Source: Micromonospora andamanensis | GTDB lineage: Bacteria; Actinomycetota; Actinomycetes; Mycobacteriales; Micromonosporaceae | Direction: 5' to 3' | Length of the DNA stretch: 64,000 nucleotides | Assembly: GCF_016863495.1 (NCBI RefSeq) | Contig: NZ_BOOZ01000003.1 | Location: 433,309 to 497,308 of the forward strand | Shown here: positions 47,408 through 56,587 of the stretch, one piece after another | Numbering within the stretch: position 1 is the stretch's first letter | How the letters are laid out: each line of letters opens with the position of its first letter | Program-made: the position numbers and the translations under genes | Notes under the pieces: model-generated | Told to the model about the DNA's origin: nothing | Database searches by the model: none | The model's input: only the letters and a program-made list of their open reading frames with translations

Positions 47408-47438
47408 GTCATACCGGCGGGTAGTCTGCCGGTATGAC
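47408..47438. promoter_or_regulatory. Operator-like inverted repeat over the toxin-antitoxin promoter
   Basis: GTCATACCGGC (47408-47418) and its exact reverse complement (47428-47438) flank the -10 TAGTCT (47422-47427). The right arm includes the antitoxin ATG (47434). The position is that of an autoregulatory operator for the antitoxin. Confidence 0.65.
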
Positions 47439-47691
47439 AGCCAAGGTGACTCTGTCGTTCGCTGACGAGACGATCGCGGACGCCCGGCGGTTCGCCAAGC
47501 GGGAAGGGCTCTCGCTCTCCGCCTGGATGGACCAGGCGGCCCGGGAGAAGGCGCTGCGCGAGGTCTTCGCCGCGCACGCCGCCGCGGTCGGGCGGGCGGG
47601 GCTGGATCTGGAATCCGCCGCACTGGCCGACGCACAGGAAGTCGGCATGGTCGACGACCTGCTCTTCGGTGGTCCGCCGCGTGCTGCGTAG
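47434..47691 (+). CDS. Antitoxin, ribbon-helix-helix type (MazE-like)
   Basis: An 85-residue protein. The N-terminal MTAKVTLSFADETIADARRF looks like the strand and first helix of a ribbon-helix-helix DNA-binding fold. The C-terminal part (ESAALADAQEVGMVDDLLFG) would wrap the toxin. A TAGTCT 6 bases upstream suggests a leaderless transcript. The toxin gene overlaps its end by 23 bp, the usual toxin-antitoxin arrangement. Confidence 0.8.
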   Translation: MTAKVTLSFADETIADARRFAKREGLSLSAWMDQAAREKALREVFAAHAAAVGRAGLDLESAALADAQEVGMVDDLLFGGPPRAA

Positions 47692-47974
47692 GGGCGAGGT
47701 CTGGCGGATCGAAGGCGCCCGGGAGCGCCTCGGTTTGGTGATCAGTTCCGATGTCTACAACTCGACGGCCGTGCCCATCGTGATCGTGGCCGAGGTGGTG
47801 GAGGCGGCGCTGCTGCGTGACTCGCCGCTCGCGGTGCCGATGGAGGATCGGGTGGTGATGCCCGACCGGATCTCCTCGCCGATGAAGAAGTGGTTCACCG
47901 AGTGCGTGGACGTCGCCGACACGGAGACCATGCGGCGGGTGGACCGGGCGTTGCGGATCCTCCAGCAACTCTGA
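47669..47974 (+). CDS. MazF/PemK-family toxin
   Basis: A 101-residue mRNA-interferase-like protein. RRGEVWRIEG at the N-terminus and VVMPDRISSPMKKWFTECV match the PemK/MazF beta-barrel, whose conserved Arg/Ser region cleaves single-stranded mRNA. GTG 47669 lies within the antitoxin gene; GTG 47681 would start directly at the barrel. It is a chromosomal two-gene module between the methyltransferase and narK. Confidence 0.85.
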   Translation: MVRRVLRRGEVWRIEGARERLGLVISSDVYNSTAVPIVIVAEVVEAALLRDSPLAVPMEDRVVMPDRISSPMKKWFTECVDVADTETMRRVDRALRILQQL

Positions 47975-48080
47975 CAGTGACTGTGCCGCACCGCGCTCCT
48001 CACCACCGTCGCCGGTGGGTGGTGCGATCCCCGTTGCCGGGCCGACCCGAACGGCGAACGCCGTGGTAACGGCGGCTGCC

Positions 48081-48093
48081 TAGCTTCTGCGCC
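48081..48093 (+). promoter_or_regulatory. Leaderless promoter -10 of narK
   Basis: TAGCTT (48081-48086), 7-base gap, ATG 48094. No Shine-Dalgarno. Confidence 0.5.
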
Positions 48094-49461
48094 ATGACCA
48101 CCACGAGCGCACAGCCGACGGTAATCGACGAGGAGAGCCTGGACCACCGACCGGGGCGGTGGATCGGGCACTGGGCACCTGAGGATCCGGCCTTCTGGCG
48201 GCGGATCGGTAGCGGCGTCGCCCGGCGCAACCTCATCTGGTCGATCTTCGCCGAACACATCGGCTTCTCCGTATGGCTGCTCTGGAGCATCGTCGTCGTC
48301 CGGCTCGGCGACGCCGGCTGGCAGCTCACCACCAGCCAGGCGCTCTGGCTGACCGCCGTGCCCAGCGGGGTCGGTGCCCTGCTGCGGCTGCCGTACACCT
48401 TCGCCGTGCCGGTCTTCGGCGGGCGCAACTGGACGGTCATCTCCGCGTTGCTGCTGATCGTGCCCTGCGCCGGACTCGCGTGGGCGGTCGAGCACCCGGA
48501 GATCGGCTTCGTGTCGTTGCTGTTGATCGCGGCCACGGCCGGGTTCGGTGGCGGCAACTTCGCCTCCAGCATGGCCAACATCTCCTTCTTCTATCCAGAG
48601 CGGGAGAAGGGATGGGCGCTGGGGCTGAACGCGGCGGGCGGCAACATCGGGGTGGCCGTCGTGCAGTTCGTGGTGCCCCAGGTGATCGTGCTCGGTGGCG
48701 GTCTCGCGCTGGCCCGGGCCGGACTGATGTACATCCCGCTCGCGGTGATCGCGGCCGTCTGCGCGTACCTGTTCATGGACAACCTGGTCGAGGCGAAGGC
48801 CGACGTGCGGCCGGTCTGGTCGTCGCTGCGGCACCGGGACACGTGGATCATGTCGCTGCTCTACATCGGCACCTTCGGCTCGTTCATCGGCTACTCGGCA
48901 GCCTTTCCCACCCTGCTCAACTCGGTGTTCAACCGACCGGACGTCGCCCTGGCCTGGGCGTTCCTCGGCGCGGGGGTGGGCTCGCTCTGTCGGCCGTTCG
49001 GTGGCCGCCTGTCCGACATCGTCGGCGGGGCCCGGGTGACGGTGGCCAGCTTCGTGCTGATGGCGGTCGGTGCCCTGGGCGCGCTCTGGTCGGTCGAGCG
49101 ACGCAGCATGGGCCTGTTCTTCGTGGCCTTCCTGCTGCTCTTCGTGGCCACCGGCGTCGGCAACGGCTCCACCTACCGGATGATCAGCAGGATCTTCCAG
49201 ATCAAGGGGGAGGAACGGGGCGGTACGCCGGAGGTGATGCTGGCGATGCGCCGGCAGGCCGCCGGTGCCCTGGGCATCATCTCGGCGGTCGGTGCCTTCG
49301 GTGGCTTCCTGGTGCCGATCTGTTACGCCTGGGCCCGGTCGACGTACGGGGGCATCCAGCCGGCGTTGCGCTTCTACGTCGGGTTCTTCCTGGTACTGCT
49401 GGTGGTCACCTGGGTCGCGTACCTGCGTCCCGGCAGTCGGATGGCCCGCGCCGGGGTGTGA
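48094..49461 (+). CDS. narK: Nitrate/nitrite transporter of the NNP family (MFS)
   Basis: A 455-residue 12-helix transporter. The nitrate signature GFGGGNFASSMANISFFYPE and the second GLNAAGGNIGVAVVQF are intact, as are the conserved arginine contexts (LRLPYTFAVPVFGGRNW). It imports nitrate or exports nitrite. The nitrate reductase operon lies 1.6 kb away on the opposite strand, separated by the methyltransferase and the toxin-antitoxin pair. A hydrophilic N-terminus of about 45 residues precedes helix 1. Confidence 0.95.
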   Translation: MTTTSAQPTVIDEESLDHRPGRWIGHWAPEDPAFWRRIGSGVARRNLIWSIFAEHIGFSVWLLWSIVVVRLGDAGWQLTTSQALWLTAVPSGVGALLRLPYTFAVPVFGGRNWTVISALLLIVPCAGLAWAVEHPEIGFVSLLLIAATAGFGGGNFASSMANISFFYPEREKGWALGLNAAGGNIGVAVVQFVVPQVIVLGGGLALARAGLMYIPLAVIAAVCAYLFMDNLVEAKADVRPVWSSLRHRDTWIMSLLYIGTFGSFIGYSAAFPTLLNSVFNRPDVALAWAFLGAGVGSLCRPFGGRLSDIVGGARVTVASFVLMAVGALGALWSVERRSMGLFFVAFLLLFVATGVGNGSTYRMISRIFQIKGEERGGTPEVMLAMRRQAAGALGIISAVGAFGGFLVPICYAWARSTYGGIQPALRFYVGFFLVLLVVTWVAYLRPGSRMARAGV

Positions 49462-49505
49462 CAGTCGTCATACGGACCCGCTTGCCCCGCCAGCCGGACC
49501 CCGTT

Positions 49506-49535
49506 TTGACCGGCCGGTGGGGCTGCGGGTATCGT
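49506..49535 (+). promoter_or_regulatory. Promoter of rplM-rpsI
   Basis: TTGACC (49506-49511), 18-base spacer, TATCGT (49530-49535): a good vegetative promoter. The predicted leader is about 125 bases and includes a hairpin (GGGTAG with CTACCC, about 49610-49637) just before the RBS, possibly an r-protein autoregulatory leader. Confidence 0.6.
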
Positions 49536-49665
49536 TGCCTGCTGTTGTACGACATCTGTGGGCGTGCCGCCTGAGGTACGCTTGGTCGTTCGTGCGCGCT
49601 GGTCCGGCTGGGTAGCCCTGGTCACCTCGCGCTACCCCAGACCGACGACGAGACAAGGTAGACCT

Positions 49666-50109
49666 GTGCGTACGTACAGCCCGAAGCCGGGTGAGATCGA
49701 GCGTCAGTGGCACGTCATCGACGCCTCTGATGTCGTGCTGGGCCGCCTGGCCACCCACGCCGCCACGCTGCTGCGGGGCAAGCACAAGCCGACTTTCGCG
49801 CCGCACGTTGACACGGGCGACTTCGTCGTCGTCGTGAACGCGGGCAAGGTCGCGCTGACCGGCAACAAGCGCCAGCAGAAGATCGCTTACCGGCACTCCG
49901 GATACCCGGGTGGCCTGAAGCAGGTCGGCTACGAGGAGCTGCTGGCGAAGCGTCCCGAGCGGGCCATCGAGCTGGCGGTTAAGGGGATGCTCCCGCACAA
50001 CAAGCTCGGCCGTCAGCTCATCAAGAAGCTGAAGGTCTACGCCGGTGCCGAGCACCCGCACGGCGCGCAGCAGCCGATGCCGTTCGAGATCAAGCAGATC
50101 GCGCAGTGA
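49666..50109 (+). CDS. rplM: 50S ribosomal protein L13
   Basis: A 147-residue L13 of normal length. [26 protein letters not shown] opens the fold (quoted here only as its family start), and [19 protein letters not shown] is the conserved C-terminal block. GTG 49666 follows ACAAGG. It pairs with rpsI as in nearly all bacteria. Confidence 0.97.
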   Translation: MRTYSPKPGEIERQWHVIDASDVVLGRLATHAATLLRGKHKPTFAPHVDTGDFVVVVNAGKVALTGNKRQQKIAYRHSGYPGGLKQVGYEELLAKRPERAIELAVKGMLPHNKLGRQLIKKLKVYAGAEHPHGAQQPMPFEIKQIAQ

Positions 50110-50129
50110 GCGCGGGCGAAGGAAGCAGC

Positions 50130-50594
50130 ATGACCGACATCACCGCCACCGAGGTCGCCCCTGAGGCCACCGAGGCGCCGGCGCCCGTCGCGCGCGCGCC
50201 TCGTGGTGACCGCCCGATCCAGACCGTGGGTCGGCGCAAGGAGGCCATCGTCCGGGTGCGCATCGTGCCGGGCACCGGCAAGATCACCTGCAACGGGCGT
50301 GACCTGGAGGCGTACTTCCCGAGCAAGGTGCACCAGCAGCTGATCAAGGATCCGCTGGTCACCGCCGAGAAGCCCGAGGCGTTCGACGTCATCGCCAACC
50401 TGCGTGGCGGCGGCACCACCGGCCAGGCCGGTGCGCTGCGGCTGGCCATCGCCCGGGCGCTTATCGTCAGCGAGCCCGACGACCGTCCGGCCCTGAAGAA
50501 GGCCGGCTTCCTGACCCGGGACGCCCGGGTCAAGGAGAGCAAGAAGTACGGCCTCAAGAAGGCCCGTAAGGCTCCCCAGTACTCGAAGCGCTGA
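50130..50594 (+). CDS. rpsI: 30S ribosomal protein S9
   Basis: A 154-residue S9. An Ala/Glu/Pro-rich N-terminal extension of about 30 residues precedes the core ([20 protein letters not shown]), and the C-terminal [12 protein letters not shown] that reaches the P-site tRNA is intact. ATG 50130 follows GAAGGAAG; a GTG at 50106 overlapping the rplM stop is possible but less well spaced. Confidence 0.97.
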   Translation: MTDITATEVAPEATEAPAPVARAPRGDRPIQTVGRRKEAIVRVRIVPGTGKITCNGRDLEAYFPSKVHQQLIKDPLVTAEKPEAFDVIANLRGGGTTGQAGALRLAIARALIVSEPDDRPALKKAGFLTRDARVKESKKYGLKKARKAPQYSKR

Positions 50595-50623
50595 TCTCCA
50601 GCCGCACCTTGTACTTCTGACGG

Positions 50624-50667
50624 ACGGCCGGTCCGCCTCCCCTCGACAGGGGAGGTGGGCCGGCCGT
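50624..50667 (+). terminator. Strong terminator after rpsI
   Basis: A 20-bp stem (50624-50643 with 50648-50667, two G-U wobbles) with CGAC loop, 30 bases after the rpsI stop, followed by TTCCGT. Confidence 0.9.
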
Positions 50668-50727
50668 TTCCGTCGCCTCACGACAAGGCACTCTTCCTGT
50701 AACGGCAGTTCATCGGAGGTTGTGGGT

Positions 50728-52080
50728 ATGGGCCGGTTGTTCGGCACGGACGGCGTACGCGGGCGGGCGAACGCCGATCTCACCCCGGAGTTGGCGCTCG
50801 CGGTGGCCGTCGCGGCCGCCCACACCCTCGCCGAGTCGGATCGTGGCCGCGCTCCACTGGCCGTGGTGGGCCGGGACACCCGGGCCAGCGGCGAGATGCT
50901 CGAGGCGGCAGTGGTGGCCGGGCTGACCAGCGCGGGCGCGACGGTGATCCGGGTCGGAGTGCTGCCCACGCCGGCGGTGGCGTTCCTCACCGCAGAGGCC
51001 AAGGCGGACCTCGGGGTGATGTTGTCGGCCTCGCACAATCCGATGCCGGACAACGGGATCAAGTTGTTCGCCGCCGGTGGGCACAAGCTGCCCGACGAGA
51101 TCGAGATGCGGATCGAGGCGGCCATCGAGGCCAACGCGGCAAGCGCCTGGGAGCGTCCGGTGGGTGCCGGCGTGGGCCGGGTGCACGACCTGCTCGACGG
51201 CGCGAACCACTACGTGCAGCACGTCGCCGGCACCGCGGCGCACCGGCTCGACGGGATCAAGGTAGTTGTCGACTGCGCCAACGGTGCCGCCGCCGAGGTC
51301 GCTCCGGCGGTCTACCGGGAGGCCGGCGCCGAGGTCGTCGCGATCCACGCCGAGCCGGACGGGCTCAACATCAACGACGAGTGCGGCTCCAACCACATCG
51401 AGGCGCTGCGCCAGGCAGTGGTGGAGCACGGCGCGCATCTCGGCATCGCGCACGACGGCGACGCCGACAGGTGCGTGGCCGTGACCGCCGACGGCGACGA
51501 GGTCGACGGCGACCAGGTGATGGCGATCCTGGCGCTGGCCATGCGGGAGGCCGGCACGCTTACCGGAGACACCCTTGTCGCCACCGTGATGAGCAACCTC
51601 GGTCTGCGCCTGGCAATGTCCGCGGCCGGCATCCGGCTGGTCGAGACAAAGGTCGGCGACCGGTACGTACTTGAGGAACTGCGTGCCTCCGGGTACGCCC
51701 TGGGCGGCGAGCAGAGTGGCCACATCGTGATGCCGGCGTACGCGACCACAGGCGACGGGGTCCTCACCGGGCTGCACCTGATGGCCCGGATCGCGGCCAC
51801 CGGCCGCACCCTGGCGGACCTGGCCAGCGTGGTCACCAAGCTGCCGCAGGTGCTGATCAACGTGCCGGTGGGTGACCGCACCGTGGGCGCCGCCGCGCCC
51901 GCGGTACGCGCCGAGGTCGAGCGGGCCGAGGCCGAGCTGGGCGAGACCGGCCGGGTGCTGCTGCGCCCGTCGGGTACCGAGCCACTGGTCCGGGTGATGG
52001 TCGAGGCCGCCACCGAGCAGACCGCCCGCGACGTCGCGGAGCGCATCGCCGCCCACGTCCGTACCGCCAGCCCGGCCTGA
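50728..52080 (+). CDS. glmM: Phosphoglucosamine mutase
   Basis: A 450-residue alpha-phosphohexomutase converting glucosamine-6-P to glucosamine-1-P for UDP-GlcNAc. [11 protein letters not shown] at the N-terminus, catalytic phosphoserine loop [15 protein letters not shown] (about 100), metal loop DGDADR (about 246) and C-terminal phosphate loop [12 protein letters not shown] are all present. I prefer ATG 50728 because GGAGG (50715-50719) is 8 bases away; GTG 50722 would be only 2 bases from it. Confidence 0.97.
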   Translation: MGRLFGTDGVRGRANADLTPELALAVAVAAAHTLAESDRGRAPLAVVGRDTRASGEMLEAAVVAGLTSAGATVIRVGVLPTPAVAFLTAEAKADLGVMLSASHNPMPDNGIKLFAAGGHKLPDEIEMRIEAAIEANAASAWERPVGAGVGRVHDLLDGANHYVQHVAGTAAHRLDGIKVVVDCANGAAAEVAPAVYREAGAEVVAIHAEPDGLNINDECGSNHIEALRQAVVEHGAHLGIAHDGDADRCVAVTADGDEVDGDQVMAILALAMREAGTLTGDTLVATVMSNLGLRLAMSAAGIRLVETKVGDRYVLEELRASGYALGGEQSGHIVMPAYATTGDGVLTGLHLMARIAATGRTLADLASVVTKLPQVLINVPVGDRTVGAAAPAVRAEVERAEAELGETGRVLLRPSGTEPLVRVMVEAATEQTARDVAERIAAHVRTASPA

Positions 52081-52198
52081 CCCTGACCGCCTGCGGTGAT
52101 CGGCTCCACCGTGGCCGGACGGGCGTCCCCCTACTGTGTAGGGTGCCGTGGGACGATGACCGCCGGCCGCCGTAGGGCGGACACCACGTCTCACGGGG

Positions 52199-53299
52199 GT
52201 GACTGTGTCCCACCCAGGTTCTCCTGGTTCCGTCGGGCAACCCGCCGACAGTGCGCTGGACGAGGCGCCGCCCAGCGCGCCGCAGAGCTGGCTCGGGGCC
52301 CGCTGGGGCCGGCTGCTCATGATCATGATTGTCCTCGGGCTGACCATCGGCTCCGTGGCGACACCGTGGTCCGAGGTGACGATCGAGGTGCTGGGCAGCA
52401 GGTCCGGCTCGCTCCTCTACCAGGATTCGACTGTCGGGCTCAGCGTCACGGAGATCGGCGGGTGGGGATGGGCGTACCTGCTCCTGGTGGTTCCGATGGT
52501 GCTGCTGACGTTGGCCTCGGTGATGCTGCCCGGGTACGCGGGACGGGCCGCCGCCGTCGCGGCGGGTGGCACCCTGCTGGCCACGACGACGGTCCTGGCC
52601 GGTGCCGCCTATCGCCTCTCGTCGACGCCGGACGAGGGTGCCGACCGCTGGGCTGAGATCGTGCGCCGGGTGGCACCCGCCCTGGACCGGGACTACGGGG
52701 CCATCTGGTTCGCCTACGAAAGCTCCGGGCTGACGTTCGCGGTGCTCGTCGTGGCAGCCCTCGCCACAGTGGTGCTGGCCAGCTGGTGGCCGGGCTCCGG
52801 CCGGATCGTCGCTGCCGCAGCCGGCACCGTGGCGCTGCTCGCCGGCCTCGCGCTGCCCTGGCTGACCGTGTACGGCGCGACCGCTGACGGACTGGATCAG
52901 CGCGACGTCTGGTGGCCCACCTTCGGCACGGCCTCCGTGCTCACCATGGTCGGCACGCTGGCACTCGCCGCCCTGACCTGGTGGGCCGCGCTACGTCGGT
53001 CGACCCGGGGTCGGCTGCCCCTGCTGCTCGTCACGGTGCCGGCGGCCTGCGCGCTCATCCTCGTGCACGACTATCTCGGGCTGGATCCTGAGGAATGGCA
53101 GGATGCGGCCGAGCGGGCCCGCTACCTCGCGGTCACCGACGACATCCGTTCGGCAGCCGAATTCGCGCAGCTCGCACCCGCGCTCTTCCTCGCGGCGATG
53201 GTGCTGGCCTGGTCGGCGGCACGGCGGCGAGCCCGGGCCGCGCGGTCGGCGGTCGACGCGGCGCCTGTCGACACCGGTACGGCCCACGTCCCGAACTGA
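52199..53299 (+). CDS. Polytopic membrane protein, function unknown
   Basis: A 366-residue protein with five or six hydrophobic helices (LLMIMIVLGLTIGSVATPW, WAYLLLVVPMVLLTLASVML, FAVLVVAALATVVLASWW, and others) and a hydrophilic N-terminus of about 35 residues. I recognise no family. GTG 52199 or GTG 52205 could be the start, both close behind ACGGGGG. A TAGGGT at 52138-52143 may be its -10. It converges on the aminotransferase gene. Confidence 0.75.
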   Translation: MTVSHPGSPGSVGQPADSALDEAPPSAPQSWLGARWGRLLMIMIVLGLTIGSVATPWSEVTIEVLGSRSGSLLYQDSTVGLSVTEIGGWGWAYLLLVVPMVLLTLASVMLPGYAGRAAAVAAGGTLLATTTVLAGAAYRLSSTPDEGADRWAEIVRRVAPALDRDYGAIWFAYESSGLTFAVLVVAALATVVLASWWPGSGRIVAAAAGTVALLAGLALPWLTVYGATADGLDQRDVWWPTFGTASVLTMVGTLALAALTWWAALRRSTRGRLPLLLVTVPAACALILVHDYLGLDPEEWQDAAERARYLAVTDDIRSAAEFAQLAPALFLAAMVLAWSAARRRARAARSAVDAAPVDTGTAHVPN

Positions 53300-53310
53300 C
53301 GCCGGTCCGG

Positions 53311-54504
53311 TCACCTGACCTCAGGCAGCCGGCGCAGCCGGGTCACCGCCTCGGCCAGCACCTCGGGGCGTTTGCAGAAGGCGAACCGGACCAGCCGCCG
53401 ACCGGCCTCGGGGTCGTCGTAGAAGACCTGGGTGGGTACCGCCACCACACCGGACCGCTCGGGCAGGGTGCGGCAGAAGTCGACCCCGTCGGTGCCACCC
53501 AGGGCGGTGATGTCGGCAGTGACGAAGTACGTGCCCTCCGGGGTGAGCACGTCGAACCCGGCAGCGGTCAGCCCGTCGATCAGCTGGTCGCGGCGGGCCT
53601 GCAGGTCGGCCCGGAACGCGGTGAAGTAGTCGTCCGGCAGGGCGAGTGCCACCGCCACAGCGGGTTGCAGGGGTGCGGCGTTGACGAAGGTGAGGAACTG
53701 CTTGACCCGCAGCAGCGCCGACACCAGTGGCGCCGGCCCGCTGGCCCAGCCCACCTTCCAGCCGGTGCAGGAGAAGGTCTTGCCGGCCGAGGAGATCCGC
53801 AGGGTCCGCTCGCGCATCCCGGGCAGCGTGGCCAGCGGCACGTGCCCGCTCGCCGCGTCGGTGAAGGCCAGGTGCTCGTAGACCTCGTCGGTGACCGCGT
53901 ACGTGCCGTGGTCCTGGCACAGCTGCGCGACCAGGGCCAGCTCGTCCGGGGTGAACACCTTGCCTGTCGGGTTGTGCGGCGAGTTGAGCAGCACCAGCCG
54001 GGTCCGGGCACCGAACGCGTTCCGCAGGTCGTCGGGGTCGAAGGCATACCGCCCGTCGACGCCGGGACGGAGGGTCACCGGTCGCCGGGTCGCGCCGGCC
54101 AGGGCGATCGAGGCGGCGTACGAGTCGTAGTAGGGCTCGAAGCAGACGACCTCGTCGCCGGGCTCACAGAGGGCGAGAATGGCCGCGGCGACCGCCTCGG
54201 TCGCCCCGGCGGTCACCACCACCTCACCGTCCGGGTCGTACTCCAGCCCCCAGAAGCGGCGCTGGTGCGCCGCCACGGCCGCGCGTAGTTCGGCGATGCC
54301 GGGACCGGGTGGGTACTGGTTCCGGCCGGTGGCCAGGGCCTCCGCCGCGGCGGCGAGCATCTCAGGCGGGCCGTCGGTGTCCGGGAAACCCTGGCCGAGG
54401 TTCACCGCGCCGGTACGCGTCGCCAGGGCGGACATCTCGGCGAAGACCGTCGTCCCGAACGGGCGCATCCGGGCCACCAGCGGGTCGACATCACTGCTCG
54501 TCAC
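53311..54504 (-). CDS. PLP-dependent aminotransferase, class I fold
   Basis: A 397-residue fold-type I aminotransferase. The PLP lysine lies in SSAGKTFSCTGWKVGW, NSPHNPTGKVF and TDEVYEHLAF bind the cofactor, and the C-terminal VRFAFCKRPEVL carries the substrate-carboxylate Arg. The sequence type covers kynurenine/glutamine/methionine aminotransferases and the mycobacterial DapC (N-succinyl-diaminopimelate aminotransferase); I cannot choose between them. GTG 54504 is supported by TACCCT 7 bases upstream. It diverges from glmS. Confidence 0.9.
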   Translation of the reverse strand: MTSSDVDPLVARMRPFGTTVFAEMSALATRTGAVNLGQGFPDTDGPPEMLAAAAEALATGRNQYPPGPGIAELRAAVAAHQRRFWGLEYDPDGEVVVTAGATEAVAAAILALCEPGDEVVCFEPYYDSYAASIALAGATRRPVTLRPGVDGRYAFDPDDLRNAFGARTRLVLLNSPHNPTGKVFTPDELALVAQLCQDHGTYAVTDEVYEHLAFTDAASGHVPLATLPGMRERTLRISSAGKTFSCTGWKVGWASGPAPLVSALLRVKQFLTFVNAAPLQPAVAVALALPDDYFTAFRADLQARRDQLIDGLTAAGFDVLTPEGTYFVTADITALGGTDGVDFCRTLPERSGVVAVPTQVFYDDPEAGRRLVRFAFCKRPEVLAEAVTRLRRLPEVR

Positions 54505-54517
54505 GCCCGTCAGGGTA
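54505..54517 (-). promoter_or_regulatory. Leaderless promoter -10 of the aminotransferase gene
   Basis: TACCCT (complement of 54512-54517), 7-base gap, GTG at 54504 on the minus strand. Confidence 0.5.
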
Positions 54518-54649
54518 CGGCTGCGATCACCTGGCCCGCCCGCCCGCCGGCTGCGTGGTTTGTGGCAACCTGCCACCGCCATCGCCAAATCGCTCAAATT
54601 CAGTGATTGTTTACCCCGCTTTCGAGCAGACATCGTGAGCGAAACTGGT

Positions 54650-54662
54650 TAGGCTGCCACCC
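54650..54662 (+). promoter_or_regulatory. Leaderless promoter -10 of glmS
   Basis: TAGGCT (54650-54655), 7-base gap, ATG 54663. No Shine-Dalgarno or glmS ribozyme is seen. Confidence 0.55.
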
Positions 54663-56576
54663 ATGTGTGGAATCGTGGGTTACGCCGGCGCCCGACCGGC
54701 GCTCGGCATCGTGCTCGACGGCTTGCGGCGGTTGGAGTACCGCGGCTACGACTCGGCAGGCGTCGCGATCGTGTGCGACGGCGAGCTGCTGACCGAGAAG
54801 AAGGCGGGCAAGCTGGCCAACCTGGAGAAGGTGCTCTCCGAGCGGGCGGCCGAGGACCCGGCCGGCTGCGGCGCCAGCCCGATCGGCATCGGCGACGGCA
54901 CCACAGGCATCGGGCACACCCGGTGGGCCACCCACGGCGGTCCCACGGACCGTAACGCCCACCCGCACCTGTCGCCCGACGGTCGGGTCGCGGTGATCCA
55001 CAACGGGATCATCGAGAACTTCGCCAAGCTCCGGACCGAGTTGGAGGACCAGGGCGTCACCTTCGCCAGCGACACCGACACCGAGTGCGCGGCGCACCTG
55101 CTCGCCGCTGCCCTGGCCGAGCTGCGCGCCGCCGGCCAGCCGGACGGGCCGCACCTGCTGACCGCCGCCATGCGCGTGGTCTGCCAGCGGCTGGAGGGCG
55201 CCTTCACGCTGCTCGCCGTCGACTCGGCGATTCCCGGCGCGGTGGTCGGTGCCCGTCGCAACTCACCCCTCGTGGTCGGCCGTGGTGACGGGGAGAACTA
55301 CCTCGCCAGTGACGTCGCCGCGTTCATCGAGCACACCCGGGACGCGGTCGAGCTGGGCCAGGACCAGATCGTCCTGATCACCGGGGACAGCATCGAAATC
55401 ACCGACTTCGACGGTCAGCCGGCCAGCGGCAAGGACTTCCACATCGACTGGGACTCCTCTGCCGCGGAGAAGGGCGGCTACGACTGGTTCATGCTCAAGG
55501 AGATCGCCGAACAGCCGGCGGCGGTCGCGGACACGCTGCTCGGCCGGCTCACCGAGACCGGCGAGATCATGCTGGACGAGGTCCGCCTCAGCGACCAGGA
55601 CCTGCGCGACGTCGACAAGGTCTTCATCGTCGCCTGCGGCACCTCCTACCACGCCGGCATGGTGGCGAAGTACGCAATCGAGCACTGGACCCGGATCCCC
55701 TGTGAGGTGGAGCTGGCCAGCGAGTTCCGCTACCGCGACCCGGTGCTGGACCGGTCCACCCTGATCGTGGTGATCTCCCAGTCCGGCGAGACCATGGACA
55801 CCCTGATGGCGCTGCGGCACGCCAAGGAGCAGAAGGCCCGGGTGCTGGCTATCTGCAACACAAACGGCTCCACGATCCCCCGGGAGTCCGACGCCGTCCT
55901 CTACACCCACGGTGGGCCGGAGATCGCCGTCGCCTCCACCAAGGCGTTTCTCACCCAGCTTGTCGCCTGCTACCTGATCGGCCTGCACCTGGCTCAGGTG
56001 CGCGGGGTCAAGTTCGCCGACGAGGTGGCGGCCGTGGTCGAGCAGCTCCACCAGGTGCCGGACAAGCTGCGGGACCTGCTCGGGCGGGTCGAGCCGGTCC
56101 GCGAGCTGGGCCGCGAGCTGCGCGGCGAACCGACGATCCTGTTCATCGGCCGGCACGTCGGTTACCCGGTGGCGTTGGAGGGTGCGCTGAAGCTCAAGGA
56201 GTTGGCGTACATGCACGCCGAGGGCTTCGCCGCGGGCGAGCTGAAGCACGGCCCGATCTCGCTCATCGACGAGAACACCCCGGTGATCTGCATCGTCCCG
56301 TCGCCCGTGGGTCGGGGGATGCTGCACGACAAGGTCGTCTCCAACATCCAGGAGGTACGCGCGCGTGGTGCCCGCACCATCGTGATCGCCGAGGAGGGCG
56401 ACGAGTCGGTCGTCAGGTACGCCGATCACCTGATCTACGTCCCGCGTACGCCCACGCTGCTCGCGCCGCTCGTCACCACGGTGCCGCTCCAGGTGCTCGC
56501 GGCCGAGATCGCCGCCGCCCGGGGCCACGACGTCGACCAACCGCGCAACCTCGCCAAGTCCGTCACGGTGGAGTAG
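54663..56576 (+). CDS. glmS: Glutamine-fructose-6-phosphate aminotransferase (isomerising)
   Basis: A 637-residue enzyme making glucosamine-6-P from fructose-6-P and glutamine. Cys2 (MCGIVGYAG) is the glutaminase nucleophile, followed by LRRLEYRGYDSAG and HTRWATHGGPTDRNAHPH. Two SIS domains (about 310-440 and 480-620) contain CGTSYHAGMVAKY and SQSGETMDTL, and the protein ends in KSVTVE. The start is fixed by Cys2. glmM lies 2.6 kb upstream and supplies the next step. Confidence 0.97.
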   Translation: MCGIVGYAGARPALGIVLDGLRRLEYRGYDSAGVAIVCDGELLTEKKAGKLANLEKVLSERAAEDPAGCGASPIGIGDGTTGIGHTRWATHGGPTDRNAHPHLSPDGRVAVIHNGIIENFAKLRTELEDQGVTFASDTDTECAAHLLAAALAELRAAGQPDGPHLLTAAMRVVCQRLEGAFTLLAVDSAIPGAVVGARRNSPLVVGRGDGENYLASDVAAFIEHTRDAVELGQDQIVLITGDSIEITDFDGQPASGKDFHIDWDSSAAEKGGYDWFMLKEIAEQPAAVADTLLGRLTETGEIMLDEVRLSDQDLRDVDKVFIVACGTSYHAGMVAKYAIEHWTRIPCEVELASEFRYRDPVLDRSTLIVVISQSGETMDTLMALRHAKEQKARVLAICNTNGSTIPRESDAVLYTHGGPEIAVASTKAFLTQLVACYLIGLHLAQVRGVKFADEVAAVVEQLHQVPDKLRDLLGRVEPVRELGRELRGEPTILFIGRHVGYPVALEGALKLKELAYMHAEGFAAGELKHGPISLIDENTPVICIVPSPVGRGMLHDKVVSNIQEVRARGARTIVIAEEGDESVVRYADHLIYVPRTPTLLAPLVTTVPLQVLAAEIAAARGHDVDQPRNLAKSVTVE

Positions 56577-56587
56577 CCCGGGGCTGG

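Noticed and set aside
52156..52656. ATG frame just upstream of and overlapping the membrane protein gene at 52199.
   Set aside because: It runs out of frame through the membrane protein gene, and its Arg/Ala-rich product has no family features.
54518..54662. A glmS ribozyme upstream of glmS.
   Set aside because: The gene seems to start transcription at its ATG, the conserved ribozyme core is not visible, and this control is mainly known from Firmicutes.
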